DNA of 64,000 bases from Microvirga sp052115485. Lineage in GTDB: Bacteria; Pseudomonadota; Alphaproteobacteria; Rhizobiales; Beijerinckiaceae. The notes beneath the pieces are model-generated. The model did no database searches. It was not told the origin of the DNA and worked only from the letters and a program-made list of their open reading frames with translations. Position numbers and translations under genes: made by a program. The DNA is taken from positions 393,657-457,656 of the forward strand of contig NZ_JBFRGU010000003.1 in NCBI RefSeq assembly GCF_052115485.1, read 5' to 3'. Position 1 is the stretch's first letter, and each line of letters opens with the position of its first letter. Shown in pieces: positions 56,855 to 64,000 of the stretch.

Positions 56855-57655
56855 TCAGGCGCGCGAAGCTGTCAGGTGATGGAGCACGATCCCGCTCGTG
56901 GTCGATACATTGAGCGAATCGAAGCCGCTTTTCATAGGGATGGCGACGGTGCGTGTGCGGGCAAGCAGATCCGTCGGCAGGCCAGGACCTTCAGCGCCCA
57001 GGAGCAGAGCCGTCCGAGGGGCGCAACGAACGCCGATCAGGTTCTCCCGGCCGGACGGGCTCAACGCCATGATGTCGAAACCGGTGCGCTGCAGAACGTC
57101 GACCATGGTGCCGGCCGATGGGACGCGGGCGAAAGGAACGACAAGCGCGCCGCCGACCGAGACGCGGATCGCCTTGCGATAGAGCGGATCGCACGTTTCC
57201 GCGTCGAGTAGCACCGCATCCGCGCCAAAGGCCGCGGCGTTGCGGAAAATGCCGCCCACATTGTCGTGGTTGGCGAGGCCGACCAGGCCGACGACGAGAG
57301 CGTTTTGCGGAAGCGACGACAGCAACTCTTCGGCTGCAGGGTCGTCTCTTCTGCGGCCGATTGCGAGAACGCCCCGGTGGATCGGAAATCCGACGATCGC
57401 GTCCATGACCGCGCGACCGGCGACGTAGACCGGCGTACCGGGTGAGATGGTGCGCAAGACATCTTCCAACGGCCCGACGCGGCTGTCTGAAATCAGGAGA
57501 GATTCGACGTCAAACCGCGCGCTGTCGAGAAGGACGCGCAACACGACCTCGCCCTCGGCAATGAAGCGCCCCTCGCGCCCGACGAGATCGCGCTCGCGCA
57601 CGGCCCGGTAGGGCTCGATGCGGGGATCGTCGGGATCGGTGATCGTAACGGACAT
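56855..57655 (-). CDS. TrmH/SpoU-family RNA 2'-O-methyltransferase
   Basis: This 266-aa protein has the SpoU knot motifs: VVGLVGLANHDNVGGIFRNAAAFGADAVLLD, ALLLGAEGPGLPTDLLA and IPMKSGFDSLNVSTTSGIVLH. It methylates a ribose of tRNA or rRNA, target unknown. It is a separate paralogue of RlmB at 60205. Confidence 0.9.
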   Translation of the reverse strand: MSVTITDPDDPRIEPYRAVRERDLVGREGRFIAEGEVVLRVLLDSARFDVESLLISDSRVGPLEDVLRTISPGTPVYVAGRAVMDAIVGFPIHRGVLAIGRRRDDPAAEELLSSLPQNALVVGLVGLANHDNVGGIFRNAAAFGADAVLLDAETCDPLYRKAIRVSVGGALVVPFARVPSAGTMVDVLQRTGFDIMALSPSGRENLIGVRCAPRTALLLGAEGPGLPTDLLARTRTVAIPMKSGFDSLNVSTTSGIVLHHLTASRA

Positions 57656-57718
57656 GAATGCTCGGCGGTTCGTCTTGGGTGAGGAACGGAACGGCTCTAG
57701 GCCGAGAGTGCCGAAAAA

Positions 57719-57793
57719 TGGTGCCGGCGGAGAGGATTGAACTCCCGACCTTCGGTTTACAAAACCGCTGCACTACCGCTGTGCTACGCCGGC
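57719..57793 (-). tRNA. tRNA-Thr(UGU)
   Basis: The minus strand begins GCCGGCG and ends CGCCGGC-A-CCA. The D-arm reads GCAC...GTGC and the anticodon loop TTTGTAA gives TGT. The T-arm is GGGAGTTCAATCCTCTC. Encoded CCA is present. Confidence 0.93.
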
Positions 57794-57942
57794 CCCATAG
57801 GCGCTCAGGTAGCAGCGCAAAGCCTTTCAGGCAAGTTCCCATCAATCATCAAAATCATGTGCTCGGACGCATCGCAACCAATCGCTCCTCACCAGATTTC
57901 CCTAAGGGGGATGTTTTTGGATCATCGGATAAGGCGGAGGTT

Positions 57943-58227
57943 ATGCCGCGATCCTCTAAGCAGAAAACCCGGTCGCAATGGTTTGGAGGGGCTATCGCCA
58001 TCCTGATATTTTGCCTCGGGACGCCGGTTGATGCGGCGCAGGCGAAAAAGCCTCTGCCAAAGGGGACTGCCGCGAAGATTTCGTCGGTTCTGTCCAAGAA
58101 GGAGCCGCAAGCCACCACCTCTTCCACGGGCGGGAAGACGCTGCCAGGCAACTGCCAGCGCGCGCGCAAGCGCCTTTTCGTGGAAGGGGAAGGCTGGATC
58201 GTCCGTCGCTTGACCACCTGTTTCTAA
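57943..58227 (+). CDS. Small secreted or periplasmic protein
   Basis: This 94-aa protein has a hydrophobic segment (GGAIAILIFCLGTPVDAAQA) as a signal, then basic residues and a C-terminal motif CQRARKRLFVEGEGWIVRRLTTCF with two Cys. I do not recognise a named family. AAGGCGGAGG precedes the ATG at 57943. A terminator follows. Confidence 0.65.
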   Translation: MPRSSKQKTRSQWFGGAIAILIFCLGTPVDAAQAKKPLPKGTAAKISSVLSKKEPQATTSSTGGKTLPGNCQRARKRLFVEGEGWIVRRLTTCF

Positions 58228-58241
58228 GCGCGCCAAACAAA

Positions 58242-58266
58242 AAGCCCCGCCACGAGGGCGGGGCTT
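58242..58266. terminator. Bidirectional intrinsic terminator
   Basis: AAGCCCCGCC and GGCGGGGCTT form a 10-bp stem with a short loop, between the convergent small secreted protein and MFS genes. A-rich sequence on the left gives a U-run on the minus strand. Confidence 0.85.
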
Positions 58267-58287
58267 CTGTCTGCGTCAAAAGGCTTG

Positions 58288-59973
58288 CTAGCCTTTGTAA
58301 GTAAAGATGTCGCGGTCCTTCGTCTCAGGGACGAAGAGCATGCCGACGACGAAGGTGATCAGCGCAATCACGATCGGGTACCACAGACCGTAATAGATAT
58401 CGCCGGTCTGGGCGACCATCGCGAAAGCGGTCGCGGGCAGAAGTCCGCCGAACCAGCCGTTACCGATATGGTATGGCAGTGACATGCCCGTGTACCGAAT
58501 GCGGGTGGGGAAAAGCTCCACCAGCGCAGCCGCGATGGGGCCGTAAACCATCGTCACGAAGATCACGAGGATGAAGAGAAGGCCCACAAGTCCGGCGATC
58601 TGGCTGTTAAACAGATCGAACGGGTGTTTCATCTTCGCAATCTGCGCGTCGCCCGCCTTCGGATAGCCCGCACCCTGGAGCGCTGCCGTGGTCGCGGTCC
58701 GCGAATCGGCGAGCTTGGCGGTGTCGAACGGCACCTCGGTCGAGTTGACGCGGATCTTCGTCGGCTGACCTGCCGGAGCGGCTTCGGTGGAATATTTCAC
58801 GGAAGCCTTGGCCAGATAGTCGCGGGCCAGATCGCAGGACGTGGTGAAGACGCGCGTACCGACCGGGTTGAAGAGATTTCCGCAACCGGCGGGATCGGCG
58901 ACGACCGTCACCTTCACGTTCTCCACCGCCGCTTCGAGCGCAGGGTTCGCCAGGGTGGTGATCTGCTTGAAGAGCGGGAAGTAGGTGAGGGCGGCAATCA
59001 GGCAACCCGCGAGGATGATCGGCTTGCGGCCGATCTTGTCCGACAGCCAGCCGAAGAACACGAAGAAGCCGGTGCCGAGCAGGAGCGACCAGGCGATCAG
59101 CAGGTTCGCGGTGTAGCCGTCGACCTTCAGGATCGATTGCAGGAAAAACAGAGCGTAGAACTGACCCGTGTACCAGACGACGCCCTGACCGGCGACGAGG
59201 CCGAAGAGGGCAAGAAGAGCGATCTTGGCGTTCTTCCACTGGCCGAACGCTTCGGAGAGCGGAGCCTTGGAGCCCGTGCCCTCTTCCTTCATGCGCTGGA
59301 ATGCCGGGGATTCGTGCAACTGCATGCGGATCCAGAGAGAAACGCCAAGCAGCACGACCGAGACCAGGAACGGGATGCGCCAGCCCCAAGCAGCGAACTC
59401 TGCTTCACCCAGGATCGTACGCGTGAACAGGATCACGATGAGTGAGAGAAAAAGACCGAGCGTCGCCGTGGTCTGAATCCAGGATGTGTAGAACCCGCGA
59501 CGGCCATGGGGAGCGTGCTCCGCCACGTAAGTCGCCGCACCGCCGTATTCACCGCCGAGCGCCAGGCCTTGCAGGAGGCGCAGACCGATCAGGATGATCG
59601 GAGCGGCCACGCCGATCTTGTCCGAACCAGGCAGCAAGCCGACGATGAAGGTCGACAGGCCCATGATCAGGATGGTCACGAGGAAGGTGTATTTGCGGCC
59701 GACGAGATCGCCGATGCGGCCGAAGACGAGCGCGCCGAACGGGCGCACCAGGAAGCCCGCAGCGAAGGCGAGAAGCGCGAAGATGTCCTGCGTCGCCTTC
59801 GGATACTGGCTGAAGAACTGTGCGCCGATGATGGCGGCGAGCGATCCGTAAAGGTAAAAATCGTACCACTCGAAAACAGTACCGAGCGACGAGGCGAAGA
59901 TGACTTTCTTCTCCTCACCGCTCATCGGGCGGACTGCGGCGTCCGTCCGGGGCGTTGTGGCTGCGGTTGCCAT
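58288..59973 (-). CDS. MFS (MHS-type) transporter with a periplasmic insertion
   Basis: This 561-aa permease is of the metabolite:H+ symporter family: FEWYDFYLYGSLAAIIGAQFF, GALVFGRIGDLVGRKYTFL and RLLQGLALGGEYGGAATYVAEHAP are diagnostic. A soluble insertion of roughly 110 residues (VTVVADPAGCGNLFNPVG...) lies in the C-terminal half, with paired Cys that could form a disulfide. ATG at 59973 follows GGAAGGAAA. The substrate is probably an organic acid. Confidence 0.88.
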   Translation of the reverse strand: MATAATTPRTDAAVRPMSGEEKKVIFASSLGTVFEWYDFYLYGSLAAIIGAQFFSQYPKATQDIFALLAFAAGFLVRPFGALVFGRIGDLVGRKYTFLVTILIMGLSTFIVGLLPGSDKIGVAAPIILIGLRLLQGLALGGEYGGAATYVAEHAPHGRRGFYTSWIQTTATLGLFLSLIVILFTRTILGEAEFAAWGWRIPFLVSVVLLGVSLWIRMQLHESPAFQRMKEEGTGSKAPLSEAFGQWKNAKIALLALFGLVAGQGVVWYTGQFYALFFLQSILKVDGYTANLLIAWSLLLGTGFFVFFGWLSDKIGRKPIILAGCLIAALTYFPLFKQITTLANPALEAAVENVKVTVVADPAGCGNLFNPVGTRVFTTSCDLARDYLAKASVKYSTEAAPAGQPTKIRVNSTEVPFDTAKLADSRTATTAALQGAGYPKAGDAQIAKMKHPFDLFNSQIAGLVGLLFILVIFVTMVYGPIAAALVELFPTRIRYTGMSLPYHIGNGWFGGLLPATAFAMVAQTGDIYYGLWYPIVIALITFVVGMLFVPETKDRDIFTYKG

Positions 59974-60204
59974 AGTGTTTCCTTCCAATGTTGATCCCGG
60001 TTGTCCGGGTTTTTGCGTCAAAGCATCGAGACCTTGGCGGCAGGTAAGTCGATGGCCACGATTCGCCACCGAACTCCCATTGGAGAGACAGCCTAACGGC
60101 AGGGCATTTCCTCACAATTCACAATTCGTATTTGCGACTTCTGTCTAAGGAGACGTTCGCGCAAGTAAAACGGCAGCCTCGACAAGACGATTATCGTTTT
60201 ATTG

Positions 60205-61020
60205 TTACGTCCTGGAGACGGCTTTCGTGACCGCGTAGAGCGCGATGGCGGCAGCGTTCGAGACGTTGAGGCTCTTGATCTCGCCGGGCATGTCGAGGCG
60301 GCCGATCAGGTCGCAGCATTCGCGTGTGCGCTGTCTCAAGCCCTTGCCCTCGGAACCCAGCACGAGCACGACGGGATTTTTCAGCGGCATCTCGTCGATC
60401 CGCGCCTCGCCTGAGGAATCGAGCCCGATTCGCGTGAAGCCGCGATCGCCGAGTTTGATGAGCGAATCGGCCAGGTTGCGAACGATGAGAAACGGCACGT
60501 GTTCGAGGCCGCCGGAAGCCGCCTTGGCCAGAACGCCCGTGGCGGCCGGGCTATGCCGGGCTGTGGTGATGATGGCCTCGACCCCGAATGCCGCGGCGCT
60601 GCGGACAACCGCGCCCACGTTGTGCGGGTCGGTAATCTGGTCGAGAGCCAGGACGACGCGCTCTCCGCTCAAGGTATCCAGCGTGGGCGAGGCGAGGGGC
60701 TCCGCTTCGAGATAGAGGCCCTGATGGACCGCATCGGCTTCCACCAGCCTGTTGATATCTCCCGGGCGAACGATCTCGGGCTTGATCGGCAGGGGGATGC
60801 CCAATTCCTCGGTGAGGCGCTGCATCGAATTTTCGGTGGCGAGAAGGCGGGTGAACTTGCGCTTCGGGTTCCGCAAAGCTTCGGCGACCGGATGCCAGCC
60901 ATAGAGCACCGTCCCTTCGTCGTTCTCCATTTGCCGCCTCGGACGCGCGTCCCGGCGCTCGTACTTTCCACCGGGACGGTTGAAGCGTGGTTTGCGGGAG
61001 GAGAAGGGACGCTCGCTCAT
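60205..61020 (-). CDS. rlmB: 23S rRNA 2'-O-methyltransferase RlmB
   Basis: This 271-aa TrmH-fold enzyme has an N-terminal basic tail, then GWHPVAEALRNPKRKFTRLLAT, RVVLALDQITDPHNVGAVVRSAAAFGVEAIITT, VLVLGSEGKGLRQRTRECCD and LNVSNAAAIALYAV. It would methylate G2251 of 23S rRNA. The ATG at 61020 is preferred to one at 61107. Confidence 0.9.
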   Translation of the reverse strand: MSERPFSSRKPRFNRPGGKYERRDARPRRQMENDEGTVLYGWHPVAEALRNPKRKFTRLLATENSMQRLTEELGIPLPIKPEIVRPGDINRLVEADAVHQGLYLEAEPLASPTLDTLSGERVVLALDQITDPHNVGAVVRSAAAFGVEAIITTARHSPAATGVLAKAASGGLEHVPFLIVRNLADSLIKLGDRGFTRIGLDSSGEARIDEMPLKNPVVLVLGSEGKGLRQRTRECCDLIGRLDMPGEIKSLNVSNAAAIALYAVTKAVSRT

Positions 61021-61208
61021 TTTTAAGGAAATCTCTTTGTGTTGCGTGAGCCGCCATAACACATGATCGCAGAACTCACGATGAGGTTTGCTGTTTGGTG
61101 TTGACACCGGGGAGGCGGGTCACCATAAGAGCGCCCACGACACCCCCGCCTCCGGGCGGGGTGTTCGTTTTGGACGACCTTACGCGGCGCGTTTTGGTTG
61201 GATCAAAT

Positions 61209-61293
61209 GGGGGAATGTCCCGAGCGGCAAAGGGGGCGGACTGTAAATCCGCTGGCTATGCCTTCGTAGGTTCGAGTCCTACTTCCCCCACCA
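61209..61293 (+). tRNA. tRNA-Tyr(GUA)
   Basis: GGGGGAA pairs with TTCCCCC, with discriminator A and CCA at the end. The anticodon loop CTGTAAA gives GTA, and the long variable arm (CTGGCTATGCCTTC) is as expected for tyrosine tRNA. Confidence 0.95.
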
Positions 61294-61313
61294 TCCACTC
61301 AAGCGAGACGCTT

Positions 61314-61387
61314 GCGGGTGTAGCTCAATGGTAGAGCAGCAGCCTTCCAAGCTGAATACGAGGGTTCGATTCCCTTCACCCGCTCCA
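61314..61387 (+). tRNA. tRNA-Gly(UCC)
   Basis: GCGGGTG pairs with CACCCGC, discriminator T, encoded CCA. The anticodon loop CTTCCAA gives TCC. It is 20 bp after tRNA-Tyr, so the two are probably one transcript. Confidence 0.95.
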
Positions 61388-61618
61388 ATTTCCACGCTGA
61401 CGCCGGCCAGCTCTCCAACCTTCGGTTTCATGCCAGGATGTTTGTCTGTGTTTGGGAGGCGGGGTGGGAAAGCTTTGCCCGGGATCTCCATAGAAACACC
61501 GAAAAGAAAAACTTCTTCTGCTGAACGGTCACGCTATGGCGATATACTAAAACTTGTATATTGATTGCATCAATCGGGTGCTTTGATTGGTTCTATGCAA
61601 AATTAGAAAATTGGGGCA

Positions 61619-63634
61619 ATGTCATCTTACGATAAAAAAAAGAAAGTATTTGCTAGCAACGATGGGAGTTATCTTTCGCATCCAACCTATCGACCAGATG
61701 TTGATGGGTTGCGCGCGGTCGCGGTGTTGGCGGTTGTTTTTTATCACGCATTTCCAGATGTTCTGAAAGGCGGTTTCGTCGGCGTTGATATATTCTTCGT
61801 TATTTCAGGGTTTCTGATCTCCACAGTGATAATCAACAGTCTCGAGCGAGGCTCCTTCAGGTTTGCGGATTTTTACGCTCGCCGTGTTCGAAGAATATTT
61901 CCAGCACTTGCAATTGTGCTTGTGTCGTGCCTTGTCTTTGGTTGGATTGCTTTACTAGCTGGTGAGTATGAGCAATTAGGAAAGCATATCGCAGCAGGGG
62001 CTACTTTTTTTTCCAATTTTACTCTCTGGTCAGAAAGCAGCTATTTCGACAATTCTGCTGAAACAAAGCCACTTTTGCATTTGTGGAGCTTAGGAATTGA
62101 AGAGCAATTCTATCTAATATGGCCAATATTACTTCTTTTTTTATTCAAGAAAAATATTAATTTATTTGCAATTGCAATTTTATTGACCTTTTTGTCATTT
62201 ATTATAAATATTTTTACCTATATAAATTATCCTATTGCAAATTTTTATTCACCTTTGTCCCGCTTTTGGGAGCTGTTGGCGGGTTCAATTTTAGCTTTAT
62301 TGGTATTGAATAAGGATATTTACTTAGAAAGAGTCAAAAATTGGTGCCAAAAATCTATATTCAGCTTATTTTGGGGTGATGCTCAAGGAAGAATTTACTT
62401 TGCTCGAGAGGTTGCTTCTGTCCTAGGAGCGCTTTTGATAGGCGCTAGCGTGGCTCTGATCTCGAAAGAGGACCGTTTTCCGGGGTTTTGGGCGGTGTTG
62501 CCTGTGTTCGGAGCGACGTTGACCATCCTCGCAGGCCCGCGTGCTTTTCTCAATCGTTACCTGCTTACGAATCGAATTATGGTTTGGGTGGGGCTGATCA
62601 GTTTTCCGCTATATCTTTGGCACTGGCCTTTGTTGTCGTTTGCGCGAATCATCGAAAATGAGGCGCCTAGCTTTGCGATTCGATGTGTCGCTGTCTTTGC
62701 TTCGGTGATTCTCGCGGGGTTAACCTATCTGATTATCGAACGCCCGCTTCGGTTCGGAGGTTTCGCTGCATCAAAAGCGATTGGTCTAACGGTATTGATC
62801 GCCGCAATAGGGTATGTCGGTTATGAAATAAATGCTCGGGAAGGGCTTCCTTTCAGAAGGAACGCCTCACCTGAAGTGCTTTATAAGGGCGATGTCGGGC
62901 ATCTCGAGTTTCACAAATACCCATTTGCTGCTTTTTACACTTGTACACCGAAGCAGGTTGCTGATGAAGCGCTTCAATGGGAGGGCTACGTCCGGTGTCT
63001 CCAATCCAAAAAGGATCGGGACGTAGATATTGTCCTGCTCGGGGACAGCCATGCCGAGCATTTGTTTATCGGGTTGGCGGAAGCGCTCCCTGACAAGAAT
63101 ATTGCTTTTTATATCAAGAACGGTGCGCCCTTTATCGATAATGAAGATTACGGTTCGATTTTTAAGACCGTATCATCGAGTAAGACGATAAAGAAAGTTA
63201 TCGTAACAATGTATTGGGCATGGAGAATAAGCCAAATTCCACTGGGGCAGGCACTTGAGGATAAAATACTAGAGACAACAGGGGTTTTGCTGGAAAGTGG
63301 AAAAGAGCTTTATATCACGGATGATGTTCCTTCGTTTCCGTTTGATCCGGATAAGTGTAGATTAAAAAGATTTTTATCAACGAAGCAGAACTGTGAAATC
63401 GATATAAAGAACGTAAATTATCAATTATCTGCTTTTAAGCCCGCACTCGAAAGGGTCGTCAAGAAGGATCCTCGAGTTAAGTTGCTAGAAACTTCTAAAT
63501 TTTTCTGCAACAAAACCGTTTGCAAAATGACGAATGGTGAAGATATATTATACAGGGATACAAATCATCTTAACATAAAAGGCAGCCAGTTCTTGGGAAG
63601 GAAGTTTGTCGAGAGCTACCCTATTTTTAACTGA
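61619..63634 (+). CDS. OafA-like acyltransferase with SGNH domain
   Basis: This 671-aa membrane protein has the acyltransferase_3 start YRPDVDGLRAVAVLAVVFYHAF, with His and DVDGLR, then ARRVRRIFPAL and the conserved HLWSLGIEEQFYLIWP. A C-terminal SGNH-like region has VLLGDSHAEHLF and DTNHLN. It likely O-acetylates surface polysaccharide. Its flanks (about 62100-62400 and 63100-63630) are much more AT-rich than the middle, and it separates tRNA-Gly from tuf. Confidence 0.9.
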   Translation: MSSYDKKKKVFASNDGSYLSHPTYRPDVDGLRAVAVLAVVFYHAFPDVLKGGFVGVDIFFVISGFLISTVIINSLERGSFRFADFYARRVRRIFPALAIVLVSCLVFGWIALLAGEYEQLGKHIAAGATFFSNFTLWSESSYFDNSAETKPLLHLWSLGIEEQFYLIWPILLLFLFKKNINLFAIAILLTFLSFIINIFTYINYPIANFYSPLSRFWELLAGSILALLVLNKDIYLERVKNWCQKSIFSLFWGDAQGRIYFAREVASVLGALLIGASVALISKEDRFPGFWAVLPVFGATLTILAGPRAFLNRYLLTNRIMVWVGLISFPLYLWHWPLLSFARIIENEAPSFAIRCVAVFASVILAGLTYLIIERPLRFGGFAASKAIGLTVLIAAIGYVGYEINAREGLPFRRNASPEVLYKGDVGHLEFHKYPFAAFYTCTPKQVADEALQWEGYVRCLQSKKDRDVDIVLLGDSHAEHLFIGLAEALPDKNIAFYIKNGAPFIDNEDYGSIFKTVSSSKTIKKVIVTMYWAWRISQIPLGQALEDKILETTGVLLESGKELYITDDVPSFPFDPDKCRLKRFLSTKQNCEIDIKNVNYQLSAFKPALERVVKKDPRVKLLETSKFFCNKTVCKMTNGEDILYRDTNHLNIKGSQFLGRKFVESYPIFN

Positions 63635-63855
63635 TGTAGTGTTTTGTGTGGCTCGTAGCTTCTTGAGAAGGGGCGATGACGCTCCCGGTGGACACAGGCG
63701 GCGGCTGTCATTCGACTCCAATGCTAAAGTGCGTTGAAGCCCCCTGTCGGAAACAATGCGCGTCAATTTTCAAATTGGCTCTTGCGGAAATAGCTCAACC
63801 GCAATATCGGACGCACCCAAGTTTTTGAATCCTGGCCTAGTTAAGGTAGAGATCG

Positions 63856-64000
63856 ATGGCGAAGGAAAAGTTTGAGCGGAATAAGCCGCACTGCAACATT
63901 GGAACGATTGGCCACGTTGACCATGGCAAGACGTCCTTGACGGCAGCGATTACGAAGGTTTTGGCGGAGTCTGGTGGTGCGACGTTTACGGCGTACGACC
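63856..64000 (+). CDS. tuf: Elongation factor Tu, N-terminal part (cut by window edge)
   Basis: The first 48 codons read MAKEKFERNKPHCNIGTIGHVDHGKTSLTAAIT, with the G1 GTPase motif GHVDHGKT. This is EF-Tu. The ATG at 63856 follows TAAGGTAGAGATCG. The rest of the gene lies beyond the window. Confidence 0.97.
   Translation, partial: MAKEKFERNKPHCNIGTIGHVDHGKTSLTAAITKVLAESGGATFTAYD

Noticed and set aside
1..64000. CRISPR arrays or rRNA operons
   Set aside because: I saw no regularly spaced short direct repeats with unique spacers and no rRNA sequence in the window.

Overview
The window looks like chromosomal DNA of an alphaproteobacterium of the order Hyphomicrobiales (Rhizobiales), possibly a Methylobacteriaceae member such as Microvirga. 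This rests on a Rhizobiales-type porin with an ADLPAKKA mature start, Usg, DUF3126 and BTLCP family proteins, an ExoD protein, GC-rich coding and three TTAA-N7-TTAA (CtrA-type) boxes. The genus is inference.

Layout. 1-3196: the livH-livM-livG(-livF) branched-chain amino acid ABC transporter, cut at the left edge. 3466-17863: ordinary chromosomal genes (flavin reductase, formyltransferase, patatin lipoprotein, usg, exoD, radC-map, FkbM methyltransferase, sfsA, cinA, gpt, an acyl-activating ligase, a porin) and an IS5-family remnant. 17987-31859: a 13.9 kb genomic island in the 3' part of a tRNA-Leu(UAA) gene, bounded by a 61-bp direct repeat. 31967-60204: core and housekeeping genes (cysE, gamma-carbonic anhydrase, BTLCP, rhomboid, hisI, folE, a NifU/IscU-like gene, yidD, thrS, a YfhO-family protein, nadK, cutA and others). 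60205-64000: rlmB, tRNA-Tyr, tRNA-Gly, an AT-rich acyltransferase gene and the start of tuf.

The island is the most interesting part. From left to right it carries a tyrosine integrase, a winged-helix regulator with a palindromic operator, an XRE regulator plus an orphan Phd-like antitoxin, a membrane protein, a DUF6492-like protein, an unknown protein, a serine recombinase with a small partner, and an operon for an HUH-type replication initiator. A coiled-coil ORF lies inside the Rep gene in another frame. The right end holds a probable restriction or defence module: a P-loop NTPase and a DUF3883 protein with a PD-(D/E)XK-like motif on the + strand, facing a Dcm-type C5 methyltransferase and a Vsr endonuclease on the - strand. 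The element therefore seems able to integrate, perhaps to replicate by rolling circle, and to defend its host. A palindrome of the type TATGCCAATTGGCATA occurs at both ends of the island and upstream of the winged-helix gene.

Two repeat families stand out elsewhere. A dispersed ~50-bp palindromic element (GCATGATC...GATCATGCTCTA) sits in at least six intergenic places, with related variants, and often supplies the TAG stop codon of the adjacent gene. Three CtrA-type boxes lie upstream of the BTLCP gene near 38.6 kb.
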